Below, in pieces: positions 1-11,914 of a DNA stretch of 64,000 nucleotides. Each line of letters starts with the position of its first letter. The first letter of the stretch is position 1. The notes beneath the pieces were generated by a model, which had not been told where the DNA came from, searched no databases, and worked only from the letters and a program-made list of their open reading frames with translations. The translations under genes and the position numbers were made by a program. This stretch comes from Mycteria americana (taxonomy: Eukaryota > Chordata > Aves > Ciconiiformes > Ciconiidae): positions 107,618,062 through 107,682,061 of the forward strand of contig NC_134367.1 in the NCBI RefSeq assembly GCF_035582795.1, written 5' to 3'.

Positions 1-1739
1 ACACGTGCCTCTGCAAGCTGCCGGGGGTGACTTTCCACTACAGGTTGTACTGGAACCAGTTTATTTACTACTGGTCTGCAAAACCAGTGGGTGACCTGTG
101 TGGTGGCAGAGCACTTTCCTGCAGCTCAGGGGGTGGGGAGAGAAAGGGACGGAGGAAACCTCCCGGGGGAGCCCGGCTGCCAAACCTCACAGTGAAGGGG
201 CACCGTCTTCTCCCGCAGCCTGCCCAAAACCTCTCCCGTGTCAGGCAGCTGCCAAAGGATGCTCTGAGTAGGGACAGCCTGGGGTCAGCTTCAGACCTGA
301 CCCCGCCTAAAAATGCCAGTGCCGCTGGATAGCTGATCTGGGAGCCGAGCGAGCATGGTAAGGGGTCGTCCTCACCCAGGACCTGCCAAATTTGACCCGA
401 ACCCCCCAGGCTCAGCTCCGTGAGAGCCTCCGTGGGGGCAGGCACTGGGGGTGGCTCCTCCGGGTCTAGGCAGGGGCTCAGGTGTTGGTTTTGCTGGGGG
501 CAATCACTGCTTTGCTCTAGCCGCCGTGCAGGCGGGTGGCAGCTTTGTGTGGAGGAAATGTGTCGGCCGGTGGATGGTTTTGAGCCAAGGCTATGCAATC
601 CGTCAATGTTTGTTGGTTAAAATAGAAGTAAAGACTAGGTTAATATAAACAAAGGCGCACTCTGGTTTATTGCCCAGGGATAATGCCGGCATTGTTGTGT
701 GGATCCTTGTCTGAAGGCTTTGAAGATTGCTTGCTCTATTTATTTTTCTAAAGATGGGTAACTTTGTTCTATTTGCTCAGCTTCTTAGGGGCTGGAATAG
801 ACAAGAGGTAAAGTGCGGTAAAGGTGGGTCTGGCTCTGAAGGAGCTTGGAGGGAAAATGTGTTTTTGGATTCTGATCTCTTCCAAAAAATGTCCTGTATT
901 TCAATACCCTTAGATAGCTTACACGTTGGAAATGCCAAGGAAGCGGAAACTTTCGCTCCAAAGTCAACTCTGCTTTCATTAATAATTATTTTAAGACAGC
1001 ATTCACAGAACAAAACAGTACTATATGGAGCAGAAAGAGACCCATGGGGAATTCAGGGCTGAGCAAGAGTTCAGCCCATCATCCCCACTCTCACGCTGGC
1101 TGTTGAAGATTAGCGTCCCGAGATGCAGGCAAGGTGTTCGGGAGAAGTGACAGCAAGAGGCATGACGAAGGGGAGAAAGCAGAGCTGCCCTCCAAACGAT
1201 AACAGCGACAGCAGAGTCCGGCCACCGCTGGGGGAAGGCAGGTGGTGGGATGGGCAGGGCTGCGTGCCCGGAGCCACGGAGGGGCTGAGCCCAGCTCAGA
1301 AGACGCCCAGCACCCATGAAGGCAAAGTCTGGGGAGCACGTGTCCTCCTAATTTCTTCGGGTGGTAGAGATGTGTTCGTGACCCCATTTTACAGGTGGGA
1401 AAACCGAGCCACGGAACACGAAGACGCACATTTTACTGACAAACATGGGACTTTACTTTCTCCTTTGGACCCGACCTGGTACCATCCCTCGCCTTGTTTT
1501 CCTGCCATAAAGTCGCTGCCTGTGCCTGTAATCTGCTTCTACAAGTCCTGTAGATCATTACAAATAGTATTAGATTTATCACTTCTGTACGTAACGCGCC
1601 AATCCTGGCAGCACGTTTTGAAAGCACAACAGCAACAAGAAGCATATGTTCTGAGAGTCAAGTTAGTGGGATTTTTTTTTTTCTGCCAAGGACAATAATT
1701 TTTTTTCCTCTTTTTTTTTTTTTTTTTTTCAAAATAAAC
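1..1739. other. Upstream flank, no gene recognised
   Basis: Mixed-composition intergenic DNA. No open frame shows a domain, and no splice-bounded exon is recognisable. A probable MIR/L2-type relic lies at 1381-1415, and T-rich runs occur at about 1671-1682 and 1699-1728. In mammals the MTARC genes lie upstream of HLX, but nothing here resembles their coding exons. Confidence 0.5.
1381..1415 (+). repeat. MIR/L2-like ancient repeat relic
   Basis: CCCATTTTACAGGTGGGAAA followed by ACCGAGCCACGGAA matches the familiar MIR/L2 phrase for 'cattttacagatgaggaaac...gaggcacag'. Only about 35 bp are recognisable and the ends are uncertain. Confidence 0.45.
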
Positions 1740-2430
1740 ATCACGCTGGAATGTGCTGCAGCAAATGGCTTGGGCTCTATTATATTTCATGCAGCTTTCT
1801 AAACAATTTTCAACCCTGCTGGCCCGGTGTCAAACAGAAGGCAACCAACAATAGCAAAATCCCATTAAAGCTGAGAAGGTTCCTTCCTGAGGTGAACACT
1901 GCCAGAAATAGTAATCTTGGCTCTCTTTTCAATTTGGCATTGGGGACTAATAATGCCTGTTCTCCTAATGGAAATTATCTAATTTCATCCAAGTGCAGCT
2001 CCAGAGAGAGCTGGGCTGACGCACAAACAGTCAATATAACAACATTCTTCTTGAAGAGCTGAACAATGGGGCTTTGGTGGGACCGTGATTAACAACGTCA
2101 AACTAAGAACAAACAGAAGGTGTAAAAATAGGCATCTGAGGAGTTGACACAACGGACTATTTTTCATCTGTAAGGCCAGAGGAGAATAGCTTGTTAAATT
2201 GTATGCTTGGAGCACTTCATCAGATGTTGTGTGGAAGGACAAAAAAAAAATATCCCATTTCCCATCTGGATCTGAATGTACTAAGGAACTGCACATGCCT
2301 TATTAATATAAATCACGCTAGGAGTATAATTCCCTTTAGCATTAAAGAACCACTTTTCAATGAAATACTCTTGCACCAGGAACACCTAACAGGAAATAAT
2401 GATGTTTGCTTCATTTGAAGAGAATAGTAA
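1740..2430. promoter_or_regulatory. Candidate conserved non-coding block about 10 kb upstream of HLX
   Basis: AT-rich, non-repetitive and rich in ATTA/TAAT homeodomain-core words (for example GGACTAATAATGCC and CCTAATGGAAATTATC near 1945-1983, and CTTATTAATATAAATCAC near 2298-2316). It stands between more ordinary flanks and carries no coding signal. Its enhancer nature is inferred from composition only. Confidence 0.3.
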
Positions 2431-5400
2431 AATACAGTGTGGAGATGGAGAAGGTAGAGAGACGTTTCTTCTCTCCGACGCTACGGGTTTTCATGGCTGT
2501 TGTAAGATATCCCCTCCCCAGCCCAGCAGGGCCGTATCCAGCCACAGTGTGGAGGCCCCCAGAGGTGGTAGGGAACGGGGATGGGGGCAAAGGGGTGCTC
2601 CAGAAAATTGGAGCATCGCTACGGCCCAGGGGCAAAGCGCTGCTGCCCTGTTTCCCGCGGGCCCCTGCGGTTGCCCGGGCCGGGCAAGGGAAGGGGTCCA
2701 GCCTCCCGCCACCCGCCCCTGCTTCCTCCCCAGCACAGCCTCACATTTGGAGAGCGCTGGGATGGCTTCGGGCCACCTCCACCCCCTTACCCGCACGGTC
2801 CAACCTCACTCTGGAACTCCTTGTCGTCGACCTAAAAATAGCACTCCCCAAAAACGAATCGCAGCCCTGGCCAGTATTTAGCACGTCTCGAGAAAAAGCA
2901 TCACTCCCTACATTTCCCTTTCACACTGAAGCCACAGCTGGACTCACAATGTGCCCGGTCCGTTAAAAAGCAGAAGCATTAGAGGTAGGTGAAACCGCCG
3001 CATAGCTCATTAGCTCTGGTGCCTCGCCTGCTTTCCCCAGGGCTCTGGCTTTGGTATTTGCCCTGTAAGGAGCCACGCGTGCCCAGGGTGAATGCTCACC
3101 CCCGTGTTTGTGCAGGCACGCGCGGGCTCCCGAACCTCAGCATCACCTTGGTTTGACACTGAGGGATTTATTCTCCTTCCCCGGCTTAAGCACTGCAGCT
3201 CCCTTCTAGCTCTTAATGAAAGGAAGGTCTAGCCTTGAAACGTTAGACAAAATTTCCACCTCTGGTTAAGCAGGTATGTTTTTTTTTAATTTTTATGAAA
3301 TCTCGAGTAGCCATTTACTCGCTGTTATTTTTAGAGCGTGAGAGGGGAGCTCTGTGTTTTCATAAAATCCCTAGATGTGCACTGGTGCGATGGGATTTTG
3401 CGTGGGACATAACACGGTTAACTTGCCTCCGCGTTGTGGCCGATGGCATCCAGGAATGACCCCGCTCCCCCTCACTCACCCCACAGGTCACCCCCTGCTC
3501 AGGGGCTGCCAAAATTGTGTCGTTTTCTTGTTCTCCTTCCTCCTAACAACAATAAAACTGATGAAACCTATGGAAATTGCTAGTAATGAGAGAAAAGCGC
3601 ACCAGAAGTAATACAACACCGCATTGCCCTCGGCCTCAGCTTTCACACCCTGTTAGTCCCCAACCCTCCCAGAAACCAGCGCCTTTCTCCGTGTGAAAGT
3701 CCTGGTCCCCCCTCCACACCCCAGCCCTGCTTCCCGCAGCCCAGCCCCAGCCTCAGCCCCCTCCCTGCATCAGCCAACCCCTTTTTTGCCCTCCTTTTTG
3801 CCCCGGGTCCTTTCAAACCAGGTAGGATCCCTCTCGCAGGGCTCATAGCACCCAAGACCCGAGGCAGACTCCTGGCGAGGAATATTTCTTACCTCTCAAG
3901 CAGCAGCATCCCATAGAAATGAAAGCAGCATGGCACGATGGCGAGTCCGTGCCGCCTGCCTGCTGGCGATGCTGCCGCCTGCGTCTGCCGGAGACCGGGG
4001 GGCAACGTCCAGCATCCGACGGGTGCCCAAAGCATCTATGGGGGGTCCTAGGGAGGAAATCTGGGAAAGCTTCAGAGCACAGAAGGGAAAAGCCTTGTAG
4101 CTGAGCTCATCCCCAGGGGTTCCAGTGGCGATGCACCAAAACTGAACGTGACCCAGGAGGGTTGTTGTTACTGAGGATTTTATTGTTAGCTTGCACTAGA
4201 GGGTGCTACTCTGTTAGTGTTTGGGAAGGACTGCAGTAATGAGACCGTCTTCAATGTCTTTACTCCTTGCAAAGTTAGGCTGAGACTTGAAACGTGTTGA
4301 GATTCGTATTACCGTTCAGCGTGGCCTCAAAATGAAATGGATTGCTTACCTGGGAAAAAGAGAATGTCTTGGCTTGGAAAAGAGTTTATACATCTGGGGG
4401 GCAAGGGTAAACATTTGGGTTAGACATGGTGACAAATGAAAGGAAAAACTGGTCAGCCTTGCCTTTTTTCCCTCCGTTTCACAATTCTGGGATGAATGGA
4501 TGTCTCAAGGAACTAACTGAGAAATTAGAAGGAAAAAATAAGGACAGTGAATGCAGGCACGGGAGATAATGAACCTTTGGAATTCACTGCTGCAGGACAG
4601 ATAATCAAAATCTCATGATAAAGTTTTCTAGAAGAAATAAAAGAAAAATGCATTTTATGACCGCTACAGTCTTTTGGCTAAGATAAAGGTAACCAGATCC
4701 CAGGCACTGAGATATAAAATGATGTGTTAGAGGTATCAGTAGGAAATGACTTCCCCTGTGTGCTGCATTGCTCCACTGACTGCGCCTCCTCTGTTTTTGT
4801 TTCCATTTGCCGAAGGCGCGGAGGAACGGCTATTGCTGTAGGCAGCATCCCAGATCCGCAGCTGGGAAGGGGATATCTTATGCCGCGCTGCTCAGCTCCG
4901 AGAGCATCTCCCCACCCTCCCGGCTGTTTCACAGGGAGCGGACCTGGGTCTTCCAAAACCTGGTGGAGCCTGGCGTGGGGAAGCCGTGAGCTGCCCGTGG
5001 AGCTGAGAAGAGATGGCTGGACTTTATTTAGGGCAGAGTTGGTTCCAGTGAGGGAAGAAGGTCCGGAAGGTGCTATGTCCATGCTATATAATCTGCTTGT
5101 TTATTGGACTCTAAAACTTCTCTGACTGACACTTGCATTTGGTATTCACCAGAAAGCGTCTCCCTTAGGCAAAAAGGATTAAAACAGGAATTTTTTTAAA
5201 AGGCCATGATGGCATTATTCTGCTGGGATTCAATATACGCTAATAGCAAGGAAAGAGCTGGTTTTAAAGCTGGACTGATGTGTACCTACTGCGTTTAAGT
5301 CCACTTAGAGCATGAAAGGAGGGTTGGAATAAAAATAATAACTATTCTCAAATCCAGATGAGTTTTACAGAGTAATTTTGTTCTAGAAACTTGACTTCCT

Positions 5401-5923
5401 TCAGGGGTTGATTTTGCCTTTTATGCGACTGCATTCTGATAGCTTTATTTCCAGCTTCCCCACATTTTTGACCACTGTTGGCAAGAAGGAGGAAACTGCT
5501 TCTTCCTAAAACTTTTATTAGGCAGTTATTAGTATTTCCTTCTTTGGTATTGAACGGCTTTTCTGTGCAGTGACTTTAAGGTAGTGCTGCTGGAGGGGCG
5601 GTGGGCCTAACGCATCAGCTTGGTTTTGTAGGAATAGGTGGGGTTGCTCTAACCAAACCATAGGACCTGCTATGGGAATAAAAAAATCCCCTGTTCAGTT
5701 TCCGTCTGTACTTGCACCTAAATATGTTACTTGCACTGAGACATCCTGAGCCTGTCCTCAACAGCAGCAGTTTGCCTCAGTTAAGGAGCTGCCCCTTGGG
5801 GTCTCAGCTGAAAAGGGGTGTAATTATATCTCTCCTGTCAGATTTGGGAAATACCCATGAATGACCCTCCTGTGCTGAGAGTTGAATCACCTTCATTTTA
5901 TGCAGTGATGCTTGTTTTCAGTC
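2431..5923. other. Intergenic DNA, no gene recognised
   Basis: Ordinary mixed sequence with a moderately GC-rich patch at 2500-2830 and a C-rich low-complexity patch at 3650-3830. No exon, RNA gene or intact repeat is recognised. A 30-bp U2-snRNA-like stretch near 4661-4690 is too short to annotate. Confidence 0.5.
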
Positions 5924-5966
5924 ACAGAATCATAGTATCATAGAATTATAGAATCATAGAATGGTT
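5924..5966 (-). mobile_element. CR1 LINE 3'-terminal remnant
   Basis: Repeated CATAGAATCATAG-type octamers followed by ATGGTTT are the reverse complement of the CR1 3' end tail. Only the tail is present, so the copy is extremely 5'-truncated or eroded. It indicates a bird or other sauropsid genome. Confidence 0.75.
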
Positions 5967-6861
5967 TCGCTGTGCACCGTGTAAACTAAATCTGGTGTGT
6001 GCATGCAAATGCTTCTCTCATCAGCAGCTGCGCATTAGAGCAGGACGTCAGCACTTCTGTGCGTCACATCACCTTTAATCAGCTACCGGGGAGTTAATTG
6101 CAGACCAGCTCTCTGCAGACCTCTCTGCTGGTGTGGCCTGGAAAATCGCAGCTAGCCCATGATAACTCCCTCTGCAAGCAGATTACGGTCTGACCGCAGC
6201 GTAAAGGTGGAGTAACCTATGAAATCAGTGATGCCAATGGAAATGAAAGCAAATCCAGGGTCTTTCCATGCGAGAATGACCCATTTTAGACTGCAGGAAG
6301 CAGCTCCAAGAGGCAGCACTTAAATTAAGGGGTGACCTGGTGAGCGGTTAAAGCAGCCTAGACGAGGGTCACAGCGGTACTGCCACCCTCCCTCCCCAAA
6401 TGCGTGTTTCCCCCAGCTCCCTCACCCTGGCTAGCCACACGATAAAGAAGTTAGTTTGGGGAACTATGACAGAGAAAAAAACCCCTTTTCTCACTGGCAG
6501 AGTTAATTTTCTACAGTTTGACATCCCTGGGGATGGGAACAGGCAGGTAGGGATGGAACGAGTGCAGGAGACTGGCACTTCAATTTCGAGCAGCTTAAAC
6601 CATTACGGCATTGCAGGCTCAGAGTGCCCAGCTCCCGGCACAGCATCAGATGCCTAAAAATGGGCTTCAGGAAAGCCAGCACTGTGGGGCAGGACCTGCC
6701 TGCTCTAACCCATAGGAAACCCCGAGGAAGGGACTGTCCTGACCCTGCTGCTCCTCAGGACGCAGCCTCCTTTCCCGGCACTGTGGAGAGGCGCTTCTTT
6801 CCAACTGCTATTTATTACCCTGACCCTTCTTTAAGATTTATGTATCTGCAGCTTTTCATGC

Positions 6862-6903
6862 AAAAAAAAGAAGAGAGAAAAAAAAAAAAAAAGGAAGGAA
6901 AGG
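6862..6903 (+). repeat. A-rich polypurine tract
   Basis: A8, then GAAGAGAG, then A15 and GGAAGGAAAGG. Low-complexity purine DNA with no sign of a neighbouring LINE or SINE body. Confidence 0.8.
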
Positions 6904-7180
6904 TCACCCCTTTCTCTGTAAACATGGCTGTGGAAAGATGCGATGCCCTCCCACATCCCAGATCTCTGAGCCAAGCACACATGGGTAGAGGGGAATTGGT
7001 GTTTTCAGGTCCCCTCTCTGTCTGAAGGGACTTGAGGGACTACACAGCATTTGGGAGAATGAAAAAGCCTCTCCGCTTGAAACCCATCAGCTTCCCATGA
7101 TCTAATATATTTCATCAGACCAGCAGTTGAAAGAGAGACAGAGCGAGAGTGTGAATGTGCAAGTGTAAGAACAAGTTGGC

Positions 7181-7240
7181 AGCCCAGTGGCTGGGGCGTT
7201 GTCCCTGGAGCTGGGAGCCTTGGGTTTTCATCCGCTCCGA
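7181..7240 (+). repeat. Possible ancient tRNA-like interspersed repeat
   Basis: The run CAGTGGCTGGGGCG... GGGAGCCTTGGGTTTTCATCC matches the phrase 'cagtggttagggc...gggagacccgggttcaaatcc' seen in old amniote SINE/LINE 3' ends, with decayed A-box-like and B-box-like words. It does not fold into a convincing functional tRNA. Family and borders are uncertain. Confidence 0.35.
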
Positions 7241-9089
7241 CATACGGACTGACTCAGTGGGACCTATTCCACTAGAACATATTCTCAGGACTGCTCACAT
7301 GCAGAAAACCCCATGGACTTTTCAAACAACTACAGTAGAGGTATTTCAGAGGGATTTTACTTCAGCGTAATTTTAGGATGCCCTGTGGACTCAATTCCCG
7401 TCAAGGATTCCTGCTGGTGCACCCCGGGACCTCTCCACGATGCAAAGCTGCAAGTGACCAGGATCAGGTGACTCCCTCCAAAAGCACGCCCTGACCCAAA
7501 CTCAAACACCAGTGCAAATGCACCCGCAGGAGACTTGAAATCCCGTCCTACCACACGGAAACCCAGGTCCTGCCTGTTTTCAGGCACCTTCCACTTACGC
7601 TCAGCAAATGACACAACATTAGTCGTTACTTACTGACACAGGTATTGAACTAAATAACGCATGAAACAATAGAAAGGAAACGTCAAGGAGTTGACCAGCT
7701 TAGTCGCTTAATTCACTTGTGGGTCTGGGCAGTTCCTGCCTGCAGCGCCTGCGCTTCTCTTCAGCATTTCAGATAACAAACTGTTGATCAGCTGAAGGAA
7801 GTCCCACCAGCCTTGCGGCGCACGCCTGCGGCCTGCCTCCAGCTGCGGACCCCCGGGCCGGGGGCATCGCCCTGCGCTCAGATGTGGCGGCCCCGCTGCA
7901 GCACCCCCGGCTTCCCGGGCCGGTGCTGGGGGAGCACGGGCAGCAGCCGGCAGAAGCCCCCCGGCGAGCTGCGGAACGCTCCTGCCCGCCCCGCAACCGC
8001 CAGCCTGCGGGGGCTGTAGTTTTTGCGCTTGGCTCCCAAAATGTGCTTGCTCCCTGCTCGCACGGGCCCGGGAGCGGGGGAATTTGGAGGGGAGAGCCAC
8101 GGCCCCGGGGTGCCTTGCGTGGGGGTCCCGCTCGGCAGGTGGCGACAGAGAACGGGCTTTGGGCCCGCCGGGTGCTCGGCGCTGCGCAGGGCGGGCCGGG
8201 GGGACCCGGGGGCGGGGGGGGTACGGCAGCGATGCCGGTAAGGCCACCCGAGCAAACCATCTCCCTGGAGGGTTTGCCACGAGGTTAGAATAATTCTTTT
8301 TAAAAGTACTGCTAGAGAGAGAGGGTAGGAGTTGTTAAAGTGTTTCTCTTTATTTTTATGTATTACATATCTGTGCTTCTATATGCCCGTTCGGGCGTAA
8401 AGAGAAGGGCGTATAGAAGCCCCAACGCGCCCGGTCGCGCCGGCCGTGGACGGAGGAGGAGCGCCGGGAGGCCGCTCCGGCAGCACCCGGGCAGGCTCGG
8501 GGGCGCGCACCCGGCTCAACCCCGCGGGGAGAGCGCGGCTGGGCCGCCGAGCGCTGCTTGCAGAGAAGGGGAGGCCCCGAGCCCCCCGCGGGGCTGTGGG
8601 CGGGTGGGCGGCCCGCGTCGGGGCCGGGCACCGCTCGGGGCTGGCTGCCGGCCGGGCTGCGGGGGCGGCCGGGGGCTCTGGCTGCGAGCGGCCCGGCAGG
8701 GTCCGTGGGCTCGACCTGCCGCCCGCCGCTCGAGGCGGGGACGGGGAGCTCGAAGGGGCAGGGACAGCCCAAAGAGCGGCCCGTCCTCCCCGTGGGGGGC
8801 GGGCAGGCGGGGCCCGGCCCTTTCCGGGATGCTCCCGGCCCGGTGCCCGCGAGTGGGGACCGGGAGCCGCAGCGCCTCGGCGTTAGCCCTTCTATTTTCC
8901 CCTCGTAAGAGCTCGAATCACTTTTTTTTTCCCACCTCCTTTGTCGGCCTGGGGAAAAAAAAAAAAAAGTCCTTCGAGACTCCATTCCTCAAAAAAAAAC
9001 CAAAAAAAAAAAGCATCGCTCCTGCCTGCGCAGTTCATTCGCCTCCTTCTCGAGTCCCTCGGAAAGCAAGATTAAAGGGGAAAGTCGCA

Positions 9090-9370
9090 GCTGTATATTT
9101 ATGTTTTCATTGCTAGAAGGGAATTGATTTCCTTGCATTTATTTTTGTAGTTGCAATACACAAGGGCGGATTTGCGTCACCAAAGCAACTTGCTGGTCGA
9201 GATAAAGTTGCACAAATATTGAAAAGGGAAGTGCTCGCGCTCATTATGAAGTTTTTCTCCGGAAGAAATAAGGATTTCTGCTGTATCCTAAAATACTAAA
9301 GCCGCTTCTATTTTGGGACAAATCTCGCAGGCACATCCGCTCATTTAGTCCGAGTTGGAACCTCTCAAAA
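9090..9370. promoter_or_regulatory. Candidate conserved AT-rich block 2.6 kb upstream of HLX
   Basis: An AT-rich island between GC-rich blocks, with CAAAGCAACTTGC, GATAAAGTTGC, AAATATTGAAAAG and TCATTATGAAG words (9180-9250). It has no coding potential or repeat character. Sharp islands of this kind at developmental loci are often conserved enhancers; this is inferred from context. Confidence 0.3.
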
Positions 9371-11421
9371 AACAGGAGATGACCTGGACTGCAGCGAGCC
9401 CCGGGTTTCCTGGAGCCTTCTGGCTCCTTGCGCGGGGAGGAGGGGCTGCCGCCACCCCGGGCCAGCGCTCCCCCGGCCAGCGCGGCCGCGCAGCCCTCCT
9501 CCTCCCCGGCGGGCAGGGAGGAAGGCCTGCGGAGGCCTCTGGGGAGAGGGGACAGCCCTGTCCCCCGGGAGCGGGAGCGGCCGGGGGGGGGAGGCAGGTG
9601 CTCCTGGTTTCGCCCGCGGAGGATGCGCGGGGGCGCAGCGCTGCCGAGCGGGGCGCGGAGCGGGCGGGCCCCGGGAAGGCACCTGCCCCCGCGGCCCGGG
9701 CTCCCCGGCTCCCTCGCCCTCCCGAGGCCCAGCCCGGGGGTCAAGTGCTTCAGCGCGAAGCGTTCCGTGCTCCCTTTCGGGTTATTTTAAGTCTCCGCGG
9801 GACGACGGCGCGGAAGGAGCGCTGCTCTGCGCGCTGGAACCAGCGGGACCCCGGGCACCGGCAGCGCCGAGGGGAGCGGAGCCGCGGCCGCCCCCCGGGT
9901 CGGGGCTGCCCGCGGCCCCCGCAAACGGGCGCTTCCCTCCGGTGCCGCTCATCGGCGGGCGCTGCGCGGCAGCCAGGCGAGCGGAGCCTTGAAATAAGCT
10001 CCTAAAAACCACCCCAAACCAAACACCGTGGTGGTTTTGGTTTTTTTTTCCCCTGATTGCCTGGCGGGCAGCCCCGGGGTGGTGCGAGGACGATACCCGT
10101 ATCAGTGGCAATAACGGAATAATTGTAGGAAGCGGTTTGCAGCTGGGATGCAGCGGGCAGGGCAGGCTTCGTTGCCCTTCCCTCCGGCGGGCTGACGGCG
10201 CGGCTCTGCCCGGCGGTGGAAACACAGCTGAAACTGGAGTCGTTTGATCCGATTTGAGAGCAACGGGCTGGGCTGGGGCGGTCTGCGCGGGGGGAATGGA
10301 GGAGGGGGCATGCAAGGGAAAGGGGCTTTCCGCTGTCGGAGCAGGACAAGCTCAAACCTAATCAGCCCTTTCTTTCGCCGGCTTCGGTTTTCGGACACAC
10401 CTTGGCAAGCCAGCCCGTCTTTATTTTTTCGGTTTTGTCTCGTTAATAAAAAGCAAAGCAAAGCAAAGCGGTGCCTGGCTTTTCCTGGGGAACCAGCCTC
10501 ACCTTTACCCGAGCGCAGGGCTATGCCTAAGGAACGCGTTCGCTCGCAGGTGGCTTCAATATTCACACAGAAGCTACGTCTTCATACCTGGCGAAAGAAA
10601 AATAGTTTGCTTTTCTGGCCGTTCCTCGAAAACCTTCAGAATTTGGGAAGCTATTGGAAAAAATATATAATAATTTTTGAAACAAAACCAAAGCAAACCT
10701 GCAATCGTCCGACCCGGGAGCCTGCTCAAAACGGCAGCGACTAGTTTACTTGTATGAAAACTAAAATTAAAGAAATGCCTTTTTTTTTTTTTTTCCAGAG
10801 TCAGGTCAGGACAAATTTGGATCTTCGAGGGGAGAAGAAAAGCGCAAAAGGCGCTTTGATAAATTTGTCCCTAAGGTATTGCAGCGAATGTAGGTTGTGA
10901 TTGTATTCTTAAAAGAAAGAAAAAAAGGGGGGGGATAATTCTGTTGTAAAAGGTTTGCAAAATTACCAACTAGTCTTTAGGGTGAAATTGGTGTGGAAGC
11001 AAGAGGCAGCCACCCGGCTGGAGAACACGGTAAAAATCTATAAAATTACATTGTCGACGAGATACGATGAATTAATTAATCGCTGCTAATGCAGGATCCA
11101 TCGTGTCCTGGGCCCAGAATAGCTCGGAGCTCACATAAATACATATGTTGCGTGCATGAGCATAGACTCATTTTCTTCCAGACTATCCCAGGCTCATTTA
11201 TCCGGGAAGGAAACACATTTCCTTGGGAATCGTTTCCAAGAGGACGGACCTGACACCCGTCGCGAGGAATTTTCCTGCGCGTTTCTTTCTAAACGTTTGG
11301 AAATCGCGGCGGCAAGCGCAGCGCCCTTGCGCTGATTTGGGGCGGGGGGGGGAGGGTGTTCAAAGTCGAGGGCGGAATTTAAGGAGGTGGGGGGTGGGTA
11401 CCTTGGGGGGGCAAACCGGGC

Positions 11422-11498
11422 CGGGTCGCGGGTACGGGCACCGCGCCGCCAGCGCGCAGTTGCGCGCTGGCGGCGCGGTGGCCCGTACCCGCGACCCG
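11422..11498. repeat. Near-perfect inverted repeat in the HLX promoter
   Basis: The left arm 11422-11458 (37 nt) is the reverse complement of the right arm 11461-11498 (38 nt), except for one extra C in the right arm (GGGCACC against GGGCCACC). The spacer is only GT. As RNA or single-stranded DNA this would form a very stable GC-rich hairpin of 37 base pairs with one bulge. Such a clean cruciform is unexpected in vertebrate promoter DNA. It could be real, or a fold-back artefact of sequencing or assembly. Confidence 0.93.
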
Positions 11499-11742
11499 TC
11501 CCTACGTGGGCGTGTCGGCGGGCGGTGCTGCCCGGCCCCGCGGATCGCGGATTGGGCGTGGGGAGGGAACGAGGGGCTGCTCCGGGGCCGGGAGTGTCTC
11601 TGCCAGAGAAAGTTTTGGGGAGGGGTGGATTTTTTTTTTTCCCCCCAGTGCGCGGAAAGGGGGTTTGGTTTGGGTTTGTTTTGTTTGCGCCGCTCCGCTC
11701 CTCGCCCGCTCGCTCTCTCCGTCTCGCCGTGGGTTTTGGGGA

Positions 11743-11793
11743 CTTTTTCCTTTTTCTTTTTCTTCTTTTTCTTTTTTTTTTTTTCCCCCCCCC
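11743..11793 (+). repeat. 51-nt pyrimidine tract with mirror symmetry
   Basis: Uninterrupted C/T run in the inferred HLX leader. Positions 11751-11776 form a perfect mirror repeat: T5 C T5 C TT C T5 C T5 around 11763/11764. The tract ends in a run of C. Mirror-symmetric homopurine-homopyrimidine DNA can form intramolecular triplexes (H-DNA). In RNA it could bind polypyrimidine-tract proteins. Function is inferred only from composition. Confidence 0.85.
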
Positions 11794-11866
11794 GTGGTTG
11801 GTTTTCCCCCCCTTGCCCCTCCGGCAAGCGCCCCGCCAGCAGCCTCTCGCCCCGCCATCCCTCCCC

Positions 11867-11914
11867 ATGCGCCCGGGGCGGCGGGCAGCTCCGCGGCGCG
11901 CACCCGGGAGCTGA
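11867..11914 (+). other. Short upstream open reading frame in the HLX leader
   Basis: An ATG at 11867 opens a 15-codon frame of mainly Arg, Pro, Ala and Gly codons that stops at TGA 11912-11914. The main HLX ATG follows 33 nt later in the same frame. The ATG context is weak (C at -3), so leaky scanning is likely. It counts as a uORF only if transcription starts upstream of 11867. The in-frame stop also rules out an N-terminally extended HLX. Confidence 0.5.

Larger units (their letters stand above)
5967..7739. other. Intergenic DNA with simple repeats, no gene recognised
   Basis: Holds an A-rich purine tract (6862-6903) and a possible ancient tRNA-like repeat (7181-7240). The rest is unremarkable. 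No coding exon is supported. Confidence 0.5.

Noticed and set aside
1..120. Possible last exon of an upstream gene such as MTARC1
   Set aside because: The frame at the window start shows no similarity to the molybdenum-cofactor sulfurase-type C-terminus that I can recognise, and no splice or polyadenylation context supports it.
4661..4690. CTTTTGGCTAAGAT stretch resembling the 5' end of U2 snRNA
   Set aside because: Only about 14 identical bases plus a loose match before them; the following U2 sequence (branch-site recognition region) is absent. At best a tiny pseudogene fragment, possibly chance.
7181..7240. Possible tRNA gene
   Set aside because: A-box-like and B-box-like words are present but no cloverleaf with acceptor pairing could be made; better explained as an old repeat.
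8340..9116. 258-codon open frame on the + strand in the upstream CpG-rich block
   Set aside because: Arg/Gly/Pro/Ala-rich composition in a CpG island, overlapped by equally long frames on both strands, no recognised domain and lysine runs from poly-A. Explained by base composition.
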